From the NCBI GenBank assembly GCA_903913865.1, contig CAIWMU010000088.1, positions 1-47,949 of the forward strand: DNA of 47,949 bases. Reading direction: 5' to 3'. A model generated the notes under the pieces. It worked only from the letters and a program-made list of their open reading frames with translations. It made no database searches and was not told the DNA's origin. Position 1 is the first letter of the stretch, and the number at the start of each line of letters is the position of its first letter. Source of the DNA: an uncultured Verrucomicrobia subdivision 3 bacterium. Lineage in GTDB: Bacteria > Verrucomicrobiota > Verrucomicrobiia > Limisphaerales > UBA8199. Below, piece by piece: positions 18,116 to 27,074 of the stretch. The translations under genes were made by a program, and so were the position numbers.

Positions 18116-20422
18116 TTATGGGGCGGTCCTGAGCCGATAAAACCGGGTCGGGGGAATGGGGACTGTCTGATCAATGTAGCTGAGTAATCCTCCTGAATCG
18201 GCAGCGAACGGGCCTCCGGGAAAATCGGTCAGTTTTCCATCCAATGAATATGTCCATTGGACAAAATAGGACTGGAAAGGGATCCCAGAGAACCGGACCT
18301 TGCGAACCCCGTTTGAAACAGTCATGGAAACCACATTATAGGGCGGACTCTCCGATGAAATCACTGCCACAGTTACCGTGCCCCGGATTGTCGCACAACC
18401 ATCGCTCAGTGCATACGTGAATTGATCTGGACCGACAAACCCCGAAGGTGGGGCATACGAAATGGTGTTACTTCCGAGGGTTACCTTTCCGCCATGCGTG
18501 CTGAAGTTGTCGACTCCCAGAATCCTCAGCGCACCACCCCGCGTGCTGATGTCGTTGGCCAGAAGTCTTGTCAATGGAATCCCTGTCAGGTTGCCGGAAA
18601 GGGCTCCCACGTTGTCAGGTCCTGCCAGTGGAGGCTGGCTGTCTGCCACCACCACTTGGAAGCTGCAGCTGTTGGTCCCAACCCGGTTGCTCGCCGTTGA
18701 GACAACCACATTGGTCCCAATTGGAAAAACATATGGGGAGGTGATTGCAGCTGTCCCCATCCTGTATTCAACGATGGGCGATGGGCTGCCGGAGGTCGAC
18801 ACCGCAAAGCTCACAGTCTGACCACATTGACCATTGCCACTGTTTGTCCTTATTTCCGACGGGCAAACGAGCGTCGGAGCAACACAGACAACCGTCACTA
18901 GTCCGGTCACCGTGGTGCCATCTATCGTTACCGTGGCACTGCTGTTGTTGCATGTGCCGTCATTGATCAGGGTTGCGGCAGCTGTCCCACCTGTCTGGGT
19001 CGTCACTTGCTGACCCGCCAATCCCCCATGGACCATGCCGCCCCATACGGCTGGCAATCCCGCGAGCACAGGAATCTGAGCCCCATTGATCGCCTGACCA
19101 GCCGAGTTTTGCAGGAAGCCCGCGGTCAGGGTTGTCGAAAGGCCGGAATTTATCGTTGTTGGATTCACGCTGGCCTTTAGAACAATCCAAGGTGAGGTGT
19201 TGGGGGCTGGGCCACTGCCCGATACCAAATCACACCCAAGTGATCCAGGTCCACCGTTGCATCCCCACCAGTTGTTGATGGCCGTGGTCGTTGCCCCATT
19301 CAGTCCGCTATTATAGAGTCCACCACCAGCTGAAGCTGATGTGTTTCCCACTATACGGCAATAAGCTGCCGTCAACACTCCAGATTCCACATTGATACCG
19401 CCCCCTCTGGCACCCGTGCCGAACACCCCATTGCCTACCAGCGTCGAGCTGCTAATGGTAAGTGATCCCCCGTTTATATAAACACCACCCCCGACCCCAC
19501 TGCCGGAAGAAACACCTTGAATCAAGTTGGCGGAGAGGGTCGATCCGCTGATCGTATGGACAGAGTCCGATGATCCGTAAATCGCCACTCCTGCCCCGCC
19601 TGCAACCCCGGTTGCTGGTGACAATGTGTTCCCGATCAAGGTCGAATTGATGATTGTAAGGGATCCTTTGGAGGGGGTGAGTGTGTTAAACCAGATTCCC
19701 CCGCCACTGCTCCCTCCAGCAGAGTTGCTGGAGATATCGCAGTTGTTGATCGTCAGGAAGCCTCCACCCATCTGAATGCCCCCTCCAGGTCTCACAGTGC
19801 TGCCGGGCGAGCCCGACCTGTTATCGGTTATTATGCATCCGTTGAGCGTCAGAGAGTCCTTCGCCGTGAGGCTGGAACTTACCCCCGCGAGTATTCCCGC
19901 ACCTCCGAGTGAATCCACAGAGTCCCGCCCTCCGGTGATGGTCACATTCTGAATGATATTGGTCTGCCCGCCCGTGACGTTGGGGTCCAGATTCAGGACG
20001 CGGTTCGTCCCATCCGCTTGCCTGATGGTCGTTGTGGCGGCGGCATTCCCCAGAAGATAAGTCGCCCGGTTTACCGGATTTCCGAGGGCGAGTTCCCCGT
20101 GCGTCAGGTTGTAAATCCCAGGGGGAATGTTGATCAGGTTGAAGTTTCCCGAGCTGCTGGGGGTGTTATTGGCTGCCTGGATTGCCTCCCGCAGGCTGAT
20201 CTTCCCATCGACTCCAGGGGATGCGATCAGGGCGCCGATGCTGGTTGTCAAACCGTCAACAGTGTCTGCCACGGTTGTCACGTTGACTGTGCCGGAACCC
20301 AAGGCGTTGACAGTCAGGGCAAAAAGGAGGGCAAGAAAGGAATCCCGGCCCAATGCACCTGCCAGACCACCAAAGTTGAGGGTCCTGATCCGATGGAGAT
20401 TGGGATGTTGTGAAGTTGACAT
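18116..20422 (-). CDS. Secreted right-handed beta-helix protein with HYR and cadherin-like domains
   Basis: A 768-residue exported protein. A signal-like hydrophobic segment (FLALLFALTVNALGSG) is followed by a CSLREA-like motif (GKISLREAIQAANN). A long parallel beta-helix follows, built from Gly/Ser/Asn-rich rungs such as GGGIQMGGGFLTINNCDIS (about 110-400). Then come an Ig-like stretch, a HYR-type domain (VCPSEIRTNSGNGQCG), and a cadherin-like module with LLANDIS and PPSGFVGPDQFTYALSDGC. It ends with the verrucomicrobial RFYRL module. It is probably anchored at or released from the cell surface; a carbohydrate or adhesion role is possible but unproven. It lies 26 bases after the last tail-collar gene and is likely co-transcribed with them. 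ATG 20422 is chosen over one 30 bases upstream. Confidence 0.75.
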   Translation of the reverse strand: MSTSQHPNLHRIRTLNFGGLAGALGRDSFLALLFALTVNALGSGTVNVTTVADTVDGLTTSIGALIASPGVDGKISLREAIQAANNTPSSSGNFNLINIPPGIYNLTHGELALGNPVNRATYLLGNAAATTTIRQADGTNRVLNLDPNVTGGQTNIIQNVTITGGRDSVDSLGGAGILAGVSSSLTAKDSLTLNGCIITDNRSGSPGSTVRPGGGIQMGGGFLTINNCDISSNSAGGSSGGGIWFNTLTPSKGSLTIINSTLIGNTLSPATGVAGGAGVAIYGSSDSVHTISGSTLSANLIQGVSSGSGVGGGVYINGGSLTISSSTLVGNGVFGTGARGGGINVESGVLTAAYCRIVGNTSASAGGGLYNSGLNGATTTAINNWWGCNGGPGSLGCDLVSGSGPAPNTSPWIVLKASVNPTTINSGLSTTLTAGFLQNSAGQAINGAQIPVLAGLPAVWGGMVHGGLAGQQVTTQTGGTAAATLINDGTCNNSSATVTIDGTTVTGLVTVVCVAPTLVCPSEIRTNSGNGQCGQTVSFAVSTSGSPSPIVEYRMGTAAITSPYVFPIGTNVVVSTASNRVGTNSCSFQVVVADSQPPLAGPDNVGALSGNLTGIPLTRLLANDISTRGGALRILGVDNFSTHGGKVTLGSNTISYAPPSGFVGPDQFTYALSDGCATIRGTVTVAVISSESPPYNVVSMTVSNGVRKVRFSGIPFQSYFVQWTYSLDGKLTDFPGGPFAADSGGLLSYIDQTVPIPPTRFYRLRTAP

Positions 20423-20448
20423 GTGTTGCTCGTCGTGGAGTCCGAAAA

Positions 20449-20979
20449 TCACCCCCTGCTGGGGAAGATGCCTTGGATGGCGATAATGAAGTTGAGCGTC
20501 AGGAAAGGGTGCATGTTGTTATGGGGCTGACCTCCCCCAGCTGGGGCCAGCGTTGCAGCCATCGCGTTGTCGGTGGTTCCGCCGCTGGCGGCATACATGT
20601 TGGTGCTCGGCCTTCCGCAATGAGCGCTGGCCCAGAGGGCCCCTGTGGGTGAGTTCTGGGTTCCCGCTTTACTCAAGCACGCAACTGGATGGGTGTGAGT
20701 CGGCATTTCGGAATTTGCCAAGGTGACTGTTGGCGTGCCTCCAATCTCCCCAAGAGTGCGGTCTGCAAGCCCCGGACCACGACCAGCCATGAGTGGAACC
20801 CGGCCCTGAAGGTTGGGCAGGCCGAAGGTGGTTCTCCCATCCCCGCCATAATTGGTTCCCAAAATCGAGAAAAGGGCTGTGTTCTGGCTTATGAGCAGGA
20901 GCTGCCCATTGCAAAAAGCCCAGCCTATCGGGGCAAAATTGCCTGTAAATATGCGTATTTCGGCGATAAATGGGTCCAT
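20449..20979 (-). CDS. Tail-collar (MdpB-like) protein 1
   Basis: A 176-residue protein of the phage tail collar/microcystin-dependent protein family. It starts MDPFIAEIRIFTGNFAPIGW, followed by CNGQLLLISQNTALFSILGT, NYGGDGRTTFGLPNLQGRVP, and a His-rich loop (MPTHTHPV). It ends PHNNMHPFLTLNFIIAIQG. In phages this fold forms the receptor-binding tail tip. Bacterial chromosomal copies occur in sets of three next to a DUF6916 protein and an acetyltransferase, with unknown function. No structural phage genes are nearby, so this is not a prophage. The ATG at 20979 aligns it with its two paralogues; a longer open frame from 21435 runs out of frame through paralogue 2 and is not used. Confidence 0.85.
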   Translation of the reverse strand: MDPFIAEIRIFTGNFAPIGWAFCNGQLLLISQNTALFSILGTNYGGDGRTTFGLPNLQGRVPLMAGRGPGLADRTLGEIGGTPTVTLANSEMPTHTHPVACLSKAGTQNSPTGALWASAHCGRPSTNMYAASGGTTDNAMAATLAPAGGGQPHNNMHPFLTLNFIIAIQGIFPSRG

Positions 20980-20993
20980 GATCAGTAGTCGGA

Positions 20994-21503
20994 TTAATTG
21001 CGTGACGGAAAAATTCCGATGAGTGCGATGCAGAAGTTCAGGGTCAGGAACGGCGACATGTTGACGTGGGGCTGACCGCCTCCCGCACTTTGGATGGCAG
21101 CCGGGCCCATCGTTGAGTCCGCGCCTGGGGAATAGGCTGTTTGGTTGCCATTCGCCCAAAGATTCCCTGCTGGCAGCCCCTGATCCGCAGGTGTTGAAGC
21201 ACAAACAACAGAATGTTGATGCGGTGGAATTTCTGCGAGGGTGAGGGTGTGCCCAGCCTCTCCACCCTGTGCCCCCAATTGAAGGTTGTTTCCACCGCCC
21301 GAGCCGAAATGAAGTGGAGAACGTCCTTGAAGGTTTGGTAATGCGAAGTTCGTTCGACCGTCCCCTCCGTATGTTGTTCCCAGAATTGCGAAGAGTGCCT
21401 GATTCTGGTTGATCTGCAGTAATTGGCCGTTGCACAAGGCCCAGCCTCTGGGAGGAAAGTTGAATGACAGCAACCGAATTTCTCCGAGGAAAGGTTCAGA
21501 CAT
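20994..21503 (-). CDS. Tail-collar (MdpB-like) protein 2
   Basis: A 169-residue paralogue of its neighbours: MSEPFLGEIRLLSFNFPPRG, CNGQLLQINQNQALFAILGT, TYGGDGRTNFALPNLQGRSP, EIPPHQHSV, and the ending MSPFLTLNFCIALIGIFPSR. It is close in length to copies 1 and 3 and separated from them by 14 and 52 bases, so it is the middle member of a tandem set. The variable part lies after the collar motif (residues 80-140), where Asn and Gly are frequent. Divergence among the three suggests that they form different parts of one heteromeric structure rather than recent duplicates. Confidence 0.85.
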   Translation of the reverse strand: MSEPFLGEIRLLSFNFPPRGWALCNGQLLQINQNQALFAILGTTYGGDGRTNFALPNLQGRSPLHFGSGGGNNLQLGAQGGEAGHTLTLAEIPPHQHSVVCASTPADQGLPAGNLWANGNQTAYSPGADSTMGPAAIQSAGGGQPHVNMSPFLTLNFCIALIGIFPSRN

Positions 21504-21555
21504 AATTAAAAGTTCTATGGTTTGGGGTTGGTTCCACCAAGTTCAGGCCATCGGC

Positions 21556-22065
21556 TCACTGGGACGGAAAGATCCCGAACATCGAGATAATATAGTTGAC
21601 CGCAAGGAATGGCATCATGTTCTCGTGGGGTTGGGAACCGCCCGTTGCTCGCACCGCAGCCAAACTCATGGTCGAATCTGGAACTTGACTGGCATATTGG
21701 TTCTGAGCAGAACCCGCAGAGAACCCGTTTGAAGGACTATTCAGTGTTCCATCGGCCGAATTGCAGCCAACTACATGACTGTGGGGCGGAAGTTGCTGGA
21801 CCAGGAGATTCACACTTTCCTGTCCCCCGGTTTGGGAAATCACATATTGCCCTCCGCCGCCACTGCCCATGTGGACAGGAACTCTGCCACGCAGGTCCGG
21901 CAGGGCGAACGTCACTTGCCCGTCCCCCCCATAGGTGGTGCCGATCAGATTGAACAATGTCTCGTTTTCAATGATTGGCAACAACTGCCCCGCACAGAGC
22001 ATCCAACCCACTGGGGCAAAGTTCCCTGCAAACATGCGAATTTCTCCGACAAATGGTTGTGACAT
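21556..22065 (-). CDS. Tail-collar (MdpB-like) protein 3
   Basis: A 169-residue protein: MSQPFVGEIRMFAGNFAPVG, CAGQLLPIIENETLFNLIGT, TYGGDGQVTFALPDLRGRVP, QLPPHSHVV, and the ending MMPFLAVNYIISMFGIFPSQ. It is the most promoter-proximal of the three collar genes, 47 bases after the DUF6916-type gene. It keeps the WxxCxGQLLPI and GDGxxTFxLPDLRGR signature of the family most closely. The location in the cell is unknown; there is no signal peptide. Confidence 0.85.
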   Translation of the reverse strand: MSQPFVGEIRMFAGNFAPVGWMLCAGQLLPIIENETLFNLIGTTYGGDGQVTFALPDLRGRVPVHMGSGGGGQYVISQTGGQESVNLLVQQLPPHSHVVGCNSADGTLNSPSNGFSAGSAQNQYASQVPDSTMSLAAVRATGGSQPHENMMPFLAVNYIISMFGIFPSQ

Positions 22066-22112
22066 GAATTCTTCTGGTCGAATGGTTGATCTGCGGAAGA
22101 CCTTTTCGGCGG

Positions 22113-22556
22113 TCAGGTTGCAATTCCCTCTGGAAGCAGCCGGCTGAAAACAGCCTCGTATTGAGCGTAATCCCCATAATTCCGGCCAACTGGAACAATA
22201 AACATGGAGAACAGTCCGAGCTCTTGATGCTCGAAGGAATATGTGTCCTGCCCAACGCCCTTCCTGCCCCTGAAAAAGAGCGAGAACTGCTCCGTGCGTA
22301 AACCGGCAGACCTATTTTCCGGTCGATGGGGATCGGGCCACGCAACGACCTTCTGCAATTTGAAATGGTGGGGTTTTCCCGAAATATCGGCCTTGAATAG
22401 ACTTCCCTTCAGAGAACTAAAATCGGTCAGGCCCAGTGCTTTTGTGCGCGGTAGAATCGGTTTCGAAACCGGCAGGAAGACGCCCGCAGGTGCAACCGCC
22501 GCCCCAACCAGCACAGAACAACCCGTTATGAAATTCCTTCGACTTGTTATCATCAT
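22113..22556 (-). CDS. DUF6916-type protein with Tat-like leader
   Basis: A 147-residue protein. The N-terminus has a twin-arginine-like motif (TSRRNFITGCSVLVGAAVAP) followed by a hydrophobic stretch. The mature part contains FSLFFRGRKGVGQDTYSFEH and GLFSMFIVPVGRNYGDYAQYEAVFSRL, as in the small DUF6916 proteins that accompany MdpB-like collar genes. GGAGG lies 10 bases before ATG 22556, which sets the start. It is first in the collar cluster. The Tat signal suggests that a folded protein is exported; its role is unknown. Confidence 0.7.
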   Translation of the reverse strand: MMITSRRNFITGCSVLVGAAVAPAGVFLPVSKPILPRTKALGLTDFSSLKGSLFKADISGKPHHFKLQKVVAWPDPHRPENRSAGLRTEQFSLFFRGRKGVGQDTYSFEHQELGLFSMFIVPVGRNYGDYAQYEAVFSRLLPEGIAT

Positions 22557-22867
22557 CTTTATGCCTGCCTCCCCTAACACACGACCTACAGGGTGCTTTC
22601 CCCAGCGTGAAGACTGGAGGTTCAAAAACTGACGGGTGTGGCCCGGCACCCAAGCTGAGCCGCACTACCGAATGCTGTTGATCAATCGGATACCACACCT
22701 TTTGATGATGCGCAAATCCCTGCTGGAGGTTTTCCCGAGCGTGCGGCCCAAAATGGATCCCGGGTTGCCACTCTCGCCGTTCCGATCTAGGTTCAGCCAC
22801 GATGGATTCAACGTGCAACGACACATCTGGAGGACTCCCTTTCGTCGGTTCCCTCAAGGGAACCAGC

Positions 22868-23332
22868 ATGCGGTTGGATACACCCGGGGATGCTGATTTC
22901 CTTCTGGAACTTTACACATCGACCCGGCAGGTGGAGATGGATCTGACAGGCTGGTCCGTCGAGACCAGGCGGATGTTCATCGCCATGCAGTTCCACGCCA
23001 TGAGGTCCGCCTACGCGGCGCAGTTTCCCTCTGCTAAATTCTCTATTGTCCTTCAGGATGGGCTGCCGGTTGGCCGGATGGTTGTAAACCGGGATCCGGA
23101 TGAGATTCGGATTGTCGATTTGGCATTGATGCCGGGCGCGCGAAATCTCGGAATCGGCGGTCGCCTGCTAAGGGAATTGACGTTGGAAGCCTCCCAGGCT
23201 CGAACGCCTCTTCGGCTGCACGTCCTTCGTCATAGCCGGGCCATCAATCTCTATCATCGCCTTGGTTTCGTCACCACTGCCGAAAGCGAAATCTACCGGA
23301 CAATGGAATGGCAGCCCTCCGGAAACCCATAG
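22868..23332 (+). CDS. GNAT-family N-acetyltransferase of the collar cluster
   Basis: A 154-residue GNAT protein. It has LYTSTRQVEMDLTGW near the start, the beta-4 strand EIRIVDLALMPGARN, the acetyl-CoA loop LGIGGRLLREL, and RAINLYHRLGFVTTAESEIY at the C-terminus. GGGA six bases before ATG 22868 supports this start; an ATG at 22802 would add 22 non-conserved residues. It is divergent from the DUF6916/collar genes. The same gene type accompanies such clusters in other genomes, so it may acetylate a component of that system. The substrate is unknown. Confidence 0.85.
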   Translation: MRLDTPGDADFLLELYTSTRQVEMDLTGWSVETRRMFIAMQFHAMRSAYAAQFPSAKFSIVLQDGLPVGRMVVNRDPDEIRIVDLALMPGARNLGIGGRLLRELTLEASQARTPLRLHVLRHSRAINLYHRLGFVTTAESEIYRTMEWQPSGNP

Positions 23333-23478
23333 TGGCCATCTCGACGTGTTTCGGCCCTGATTATGCCACAGGTGGATGGACACACGCCCGATTCAAGGTT
23401 GAATGCAGCCTGCAGCTCCTTCCGGCTCAGAGAAAACTTCTTCCTTTGAGAGACTCGATTTGCTATTCCACTAGGACT

Positions 23479-24462
23479 GTGAGACGCATCAGCTGCTGTA
23501 TTATTATCTTTTTGGCACTGGCCATCGGAATCGGCCGGTCAGAAATCTACAAACTCGCCAACGGCGAATCTGTCACCGGCGAATTGTTGGTCAGCTCGGC
23601 CAATGACAACGGTGTGCAGGTCAAAGTTGGTGATGGGGATTACAAGAAGCTCGATTGGTCACAGTTTTCTCAGGATGACCTCAAAAAGTTCCGGGAAAAT
23701 AAGAAACTGGAGCCACTGGTTGAATCGTTCATAGAAATTACGAGGGATGAGAAAATCAAGAGGACTGAGGTTACCCCGGTGCAACCGCCCCGCCTCGAGC
23801 TGCCCCCCCGGCAGTCCCTGATAGCTGCTTTGCTTGGGTCCGGTCTGGGGATCTTCATTTTGCTTCTGGTCTGGGGCGCCAGCGTCTACGCCGGTTATGA
23901 AGTGTGTGCTTTCAGGGGGCATCCAGTCCCTGTTGTCTGTGGCGTTTCTGCGGTTCTTCCGATCCTTGGGCCCATCATTTTTCTCTGCATCCCTACCAAG
24001 GTGAAGCCGCTTGATTCGGAGTTGGAGCCCACAGGCGCCGCTGCGCATGCTCCGGCCGGAACGGTTGCTGCGGCGGCTGCAGCCGCCAAAGCCGAGAGGG
24101 ATGATGTAAACCCCATGTTGAACGAGCAGGCAGCACATCCTTCAGGGCTTCATATCTCCCATCAGGAGGAGGAAAAGGCTGAGATACCCAAGCCAACCAC
24201 CTTCCAACGTGGACAGTTCACCTTTAATCGGCGTTTTTTCGAGACCAAGTTTTCCGGGTTTTTCTCCACAGTTCGCCGTGATCACGACCGCGACATGGTG
24301 CTGGTTTTCAAATCCCCCCGCGGCCAGCATGTTGGCCACCGCATATCCCGCATCGCGGCCAACGACCTCCACATTGAGGAACATCATGGCGCGGCGATCA
24401 AGGAAGTGCAGATTCATTTTCAGGAGATTCAGGAGATAGTGCTCAAGCACAAGGACGCCTGA
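23479..24462 (+). CDS. Hypothetical membrane protein with periplasmic N-terminal domain
   Basis: I do not recognise a named family. From GTG 23479 the protein has 327 residues. It has a signal-like helix (CCIIIFLALAIGIG), then a small domain KLANGESVTGELLVSSAND with LDWSQFSQDDLKKFRENKKL that recalls SHD1-like domains in this phylum. Two membrane helices follow (FILLLVWGASVYAGYE and VVCGVSAVLPILGPIIFLCI), then an Ala/Glu-rich linker (TVAAAAAAAKAERDD). The basic, His-rich C-terminal domain ends HFQEIQEIVLKHKD. The start is uncertain: the frame is open from an ATG at 23308 that overlaps the acetyltransferase gene by 25 bases, and a TTG at 23446 is also possible. It is probably a cell-envelope protein. 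Confidence 0.6.
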   Translation: MRRISCCIIIFLALAIGIGRSEIYKLANGESVTGELLVSSANDNGVQVKVGDGDYKKLDWSQFSQDDLKKFRENKKLEPLVESFIEITRDEKIKRTEVTPVQPPRLELPPRQSLIAALLGSGLGIFILLLVWGASVYAGYEVCAFRGHPVPVVCGVSAVLPILGPIIFLCIPTKVKPLDSELEPTGAAAHAPAGTVAAAAAAAKAERDDVNPMLNEQAAHPSGLHISHQEEEKAEIPKPTTFQRGQFTFNRRFFETKFSGFFSTVRRDHDRDMVLVFKSPRGQHVGHRISRIAANDLHIEEHHGAAIKEVQIHFQEIQEIVLKHKDA

Positions 24463-24557
24463 GTCTGGTGCCATGGGCGGCTTAAAATTCGAAGATTATT
24501 CTTCAAATAATGAAGGCTGCTTTTGACGTGGGGAGCGGAACCCGCCATACTCGCCGC

Positions 24558-25139
24558 ATGAAATACCGCACAATACTCCTTTTTGGAGCACCTGGCGCCG
24601 GAAAGGGCACCCAGGGCAAGATCCTTGGCACCATTCCACAGTTCTTTCACTGTGCATGTGGCGATGTGTTCAGGAGCCTCAAGACTGACACCGCCATTGG
24701 TAAGATCTTTCTGGATTATTCCGGTCGTGGACAGCTCGTTCCCGATGAGCCTACTGTGAAGATGTGGAGGCACTTCATCGAGGGTTGCACCAAGTCCGGC
24801 CGTTTTCGCCCGAAGGAAGACACTCTTGTCCTTGACGGAATACCACGGAATGTTGCCCAGGCAAAGATTCTCAAGCACGATCTGGAAGTGGAGGGCATCT
24901 TTTATCTTCGCTGCGGCGAGGATGAGGATCTCATGCATCGGCTCCAGCGCCGGGCACTAAAGGAGAACCGCCTCGATGATGCCAATCTTGATGTCATCAG
25001 GGATCGTCTGAAGACCTACAGACTTGAGACCAAGCCCGTTTTGGAGTTCTACGGCAAGGATTTAGTCACCCAGGTCAGTGCAGATCAGGCACCAGCGAAG
25101 GTCTTGAGCGACATCCTTCAAAAAATCACAAGTCTTTGA
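24558..25139 (+). CDS. adk: Adenylate kinase-like nucleoside monophosphate kinase, short form
   Basis: Transfers phosphate from ATP to a nucleoside monophosphate. The 193-residue protein has the P-loop FGAPGAGKGTQG (residues 9-20), the NMP-binding part with CGDVFRSLK, the DGIPRN motif (DGFPRT in standard Adk), and RRALKENRLDDANLDVIRDRL. The LID domain is of the short type without zinc cysteines. CACGD replaces the more usual STGD, so substrate preference could differ from AMP. ATG 24558 sits just before the first strand; an upstream ATG at 24510 adds 16 unconserved residues. Its stop overlaps the fmt start by one base (TGATG). Confidence 0.85.
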   Translation: MKYRTILLFGAPGAGKGTQGKILGTIPQFFHCACGDVFRSLKTDTAIGKIFLDYSGRGQLVPDEPTVKMWRHFIEGCTKSGRFRPKEDTLVLDGIPRNVAQAKILKHDLEVEGIFYLRCGEDEDLMHRLQRRALKENRLDDANLDVIRDRLKTYRLETKPVLEFYGKDLVTQVSADQAPAKVLSDILQKITSL

Positions 25140-26128
25140 TGGATAGCCCCTTGAGGATCGTCTTTATGGGGACCCCGGATCTGGCCCGCACGGTTCTTAG
25201 AACCCTTGCGGCCAATCCCCTTTACCTGATCCCTCTGGTTGTATCACAACCGGACCGTCCAAAGGGCCGCGATCTCAAACTGCTTCCAACGCCTGTGAAA
25301 GAGTTGGCCTTGGAACTTGGCATCCCAATCGCACAACCTGAGAAAGCGAGACAAGCTGATTTTCAGGAAAAACTGAGACAGCTCAAACCCGACCTGATCG
25401 TTGTGGCGGCTTACGGCCAGATTCTGCCTCAGGCCATTCTGGACATCCCACGCTACGGTTGCATCAATGTTCACACATCAATCCTCCCTAGCTACAGGGG
25501 TGCCGCCCCCATCCAGCGTGCCATTCTTAACGGCGAATCCCAAACCGGAGTTACCATCATGCGCATGGATGCCGGACTCGATACGGGCGATATTCTTACC
25601 GTTGAATCCACTCCAATCACCCCGCAGGATACATCCGCCTCACTCCATGACCGGCTTGCGGAAATTGGCGCCGCTCTTCTGGATCGGACGCTCCCGGAAT
25701 GGGTCTCAGGCAGCATAAAACCAACCCCCCAGAACCATCAAATGGCCACTCTGGCGCCCAAAATCCGCAAGGAAGAGGGGTGCATCAAGTGGACTCTTCC
25801 TGCAGCCCGGATCGTCAATCTGGTGCGGGGCTCTGTCCCTTGGCCGGGAGCTTTTACTCACCTCTCGGCCGATCCCCGACCTGTGCTGCTGAAAGTCTGG
25901 CAGGCGGAAATCTGCACCCAATCCGGCCCCCCCGGCACCGTTTTGTCGTTCGGAAAAGACGGAATTGTGGTTGGTTGTGGAACTGGCTCGGTACGACTCA
26001 TCAACCTTCAAAGGGAGGGATCCCGGAGGCTGGGTGCTGGAGACTTTCTCGCTGGATGTCCCCTTCCGGTAGGCACGACCTTTCATCAGGTCACAACCGA
26101 TTCCCTGGCCCGGAGCGTCAAAAGTTGA
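25139..26128 (+). CDS. fmt: Methionyl-tRNA formyltransferase
   Basis: Formylates initiator Met-tRNA with 10-formyl-THF. The 329-residue protein has the N-terminal formyltransferase fold with RIVFMGTPDLARTVL, the INVHTSILPSYRGAAPIQRA motif containing the catalytic Asn/His, and TGVTIMRMDAGLDTGDIL with the catalytic Asp. The C-terminal OB-like domain that binds tRNA follows (KVWQAEICTQSGPPGTVLSF). Start and overlap with adk indicate coupling. A def gene, the common partner, is not adjacent. Confidence 0.96.
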   Translation: MDSPLRIVFMGTPDLARTVLRTLAANPLYLIPLVVSQPDRPKGRDLKLLPTPVKELALELGIPIAQPEKARQADFQEKLRQLKPDLIVVAAYGQILPQAILDIPRYGCINVHTSILPSYRGAAPIQRAILNGESQTGVTIMRMDAGLDTGDILTVESTPITPQDTSASLHDRLAEIGAALLDRTLPEWVSGSIKPTPQNHQMATLAPKIRKEEGCIKWTLPAARIVNLVRGSVPWPGAFTHLSADPRPVLLKVWQAEICTQSGPPGTVLSFGKDGIVVGCGTGSVRLINLQREGSRRLGAGDFLAGCPLPVGTTFHQVTTDSLARSVKS

Positions 26129-26260
26129 TTTGGCGCTTCCAGGATAATGCCCTGGCCGGGGAGGAGATCTGGCCCACACGGTGGATGCATGGGATGAATA
26201 GCAGCCACAGCCGCCGTTATGTGCTTGCGCCGGGTGCTGGTTGACGGCTAAGAACAGGCT

Positions 26261-26881
26261 GTGAGTGAAACCACACCATTGCGTCTGGGTATCCTCGGCT
26301 CCGGCCGGGGCTCAAATTTTGTAGCCGTTGCGGATGCCTGCGCTGCCGGGGCGGTCAAGGCACAACCTTGCCTCGTTTTGAGCGATGTTGAAAACGCCGG
26401 CATCCTTGGCCATGCCAGGACAAGACAGATTCCAGCACGCCATATCCCCCCGGGAAAGTTCCGCACCCGGCTGGATGATGAGGCGGAACAGGTTTGGATT
26501 CACGAGTTACAGCAGGCGGGGGTGGAACTTGTGGTTCTTGCCGGATTCATGCGAGTTCTCAAAGGGAACTTCCTCAACGCCTTTGCCGGGCGCATTGTTA
26601 ATATCCATCCCTCGCTGCTCCCATCATTTCCCGGTCTGGAGGCATGGAAGCAGGCTCTGGATTACGGCGTCAAGGTGACTGGTTGCACCGTTCATTTTGT
26701 CGATTCCGGAATCGACTCGGGCCCGATCATCGGCCAGCAATCGGTGCCAGTGCTCGATGGGGACACGGCGGAAAGCCTGCATGAACGCATCCAACTGGCG
26801 GAACATGAGCTTTATCCGCTTTGCGTGGCGCGTCTGGCATCCCGGAGTATGCGCATCCAGGGGCGCCGGGTCATAGGTTGA
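26261..26881 (+). CDS. purN: Phosphoribosylglycinamide formyltransferase
   Basis: Third step of purine synthesis: formylation of GAR with 10-formyl-THF. The 206-residue protein matches full-length PurN. It shows RLGILGSGRGSNFVAVADA with the phosphate loop, VVLAGFMRVL, the catalytic IVNIHPSLLPSFPG with Asn and His, and VTGCTVHFVDSGIDSGPII with the catalytic Asp. The start is GTG 26261. It lies 132 bases after fmt, which belongs to the same enzyme superfamily but a different pathway. A strong terminator follows at 26978. Confidence 0.95.
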   Translation: MSETTPLRLGILGSGRGSNFVAVADACAAGAVKAQPCLVLSDVENAGILGHARTRQIPARHIPPGKFRTRLDDEAEQVWIHELQQAGVELVVLAGFMRVLKGNFLNAFAGRIVNIHPSLLPSFPGLEAWKQALDYGVKVTGCTVHFVDSGIDSGPIIGQQSVPVLDGDTAESLHERIQLAEHELYPLCVARLASRSMRIQGRRVIG

Positions 26882-26977
26882 CCACCCTGTCTGTCATATT
26901 GATGGCATCTAAGCCCCCATCGACCTCAATGTCTGGAATCGTTGTTTTCGGGTAAAACCATCGATTGCGATGCCCTG

Positions 26978-27009
26978 CCCCAAAGAAAAGATTGTTTTGG
27001 GGTGTTTTT
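26978..27009 (+). terminator. Rho-independent terminator after purN
   Basis: CCCCAAA at 26978-26984 pairs with TTTGGGG at 26996-27002, and TGTTTTT follows at 27003-27009. It is a classical stem plus T tract, 97 bases past purN. It also argues against any hisG start upstream of 27010. Confidence 0.8.
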
Positions 27010-27074
27010 CATGGCAGATAAACACGACAAAACTGCAGATGTCATCAGCGGATGATCGTGCAGGGACACCATTC

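Noticed and set aside
20449-22065. Prophage remnant suggested by three tail-collar proteins
   Set aside because: There are no capsid, terminase, portal, integrase or other tail genes. The set with DUF6916 and GNAT genes is a known chromosomal cluster.
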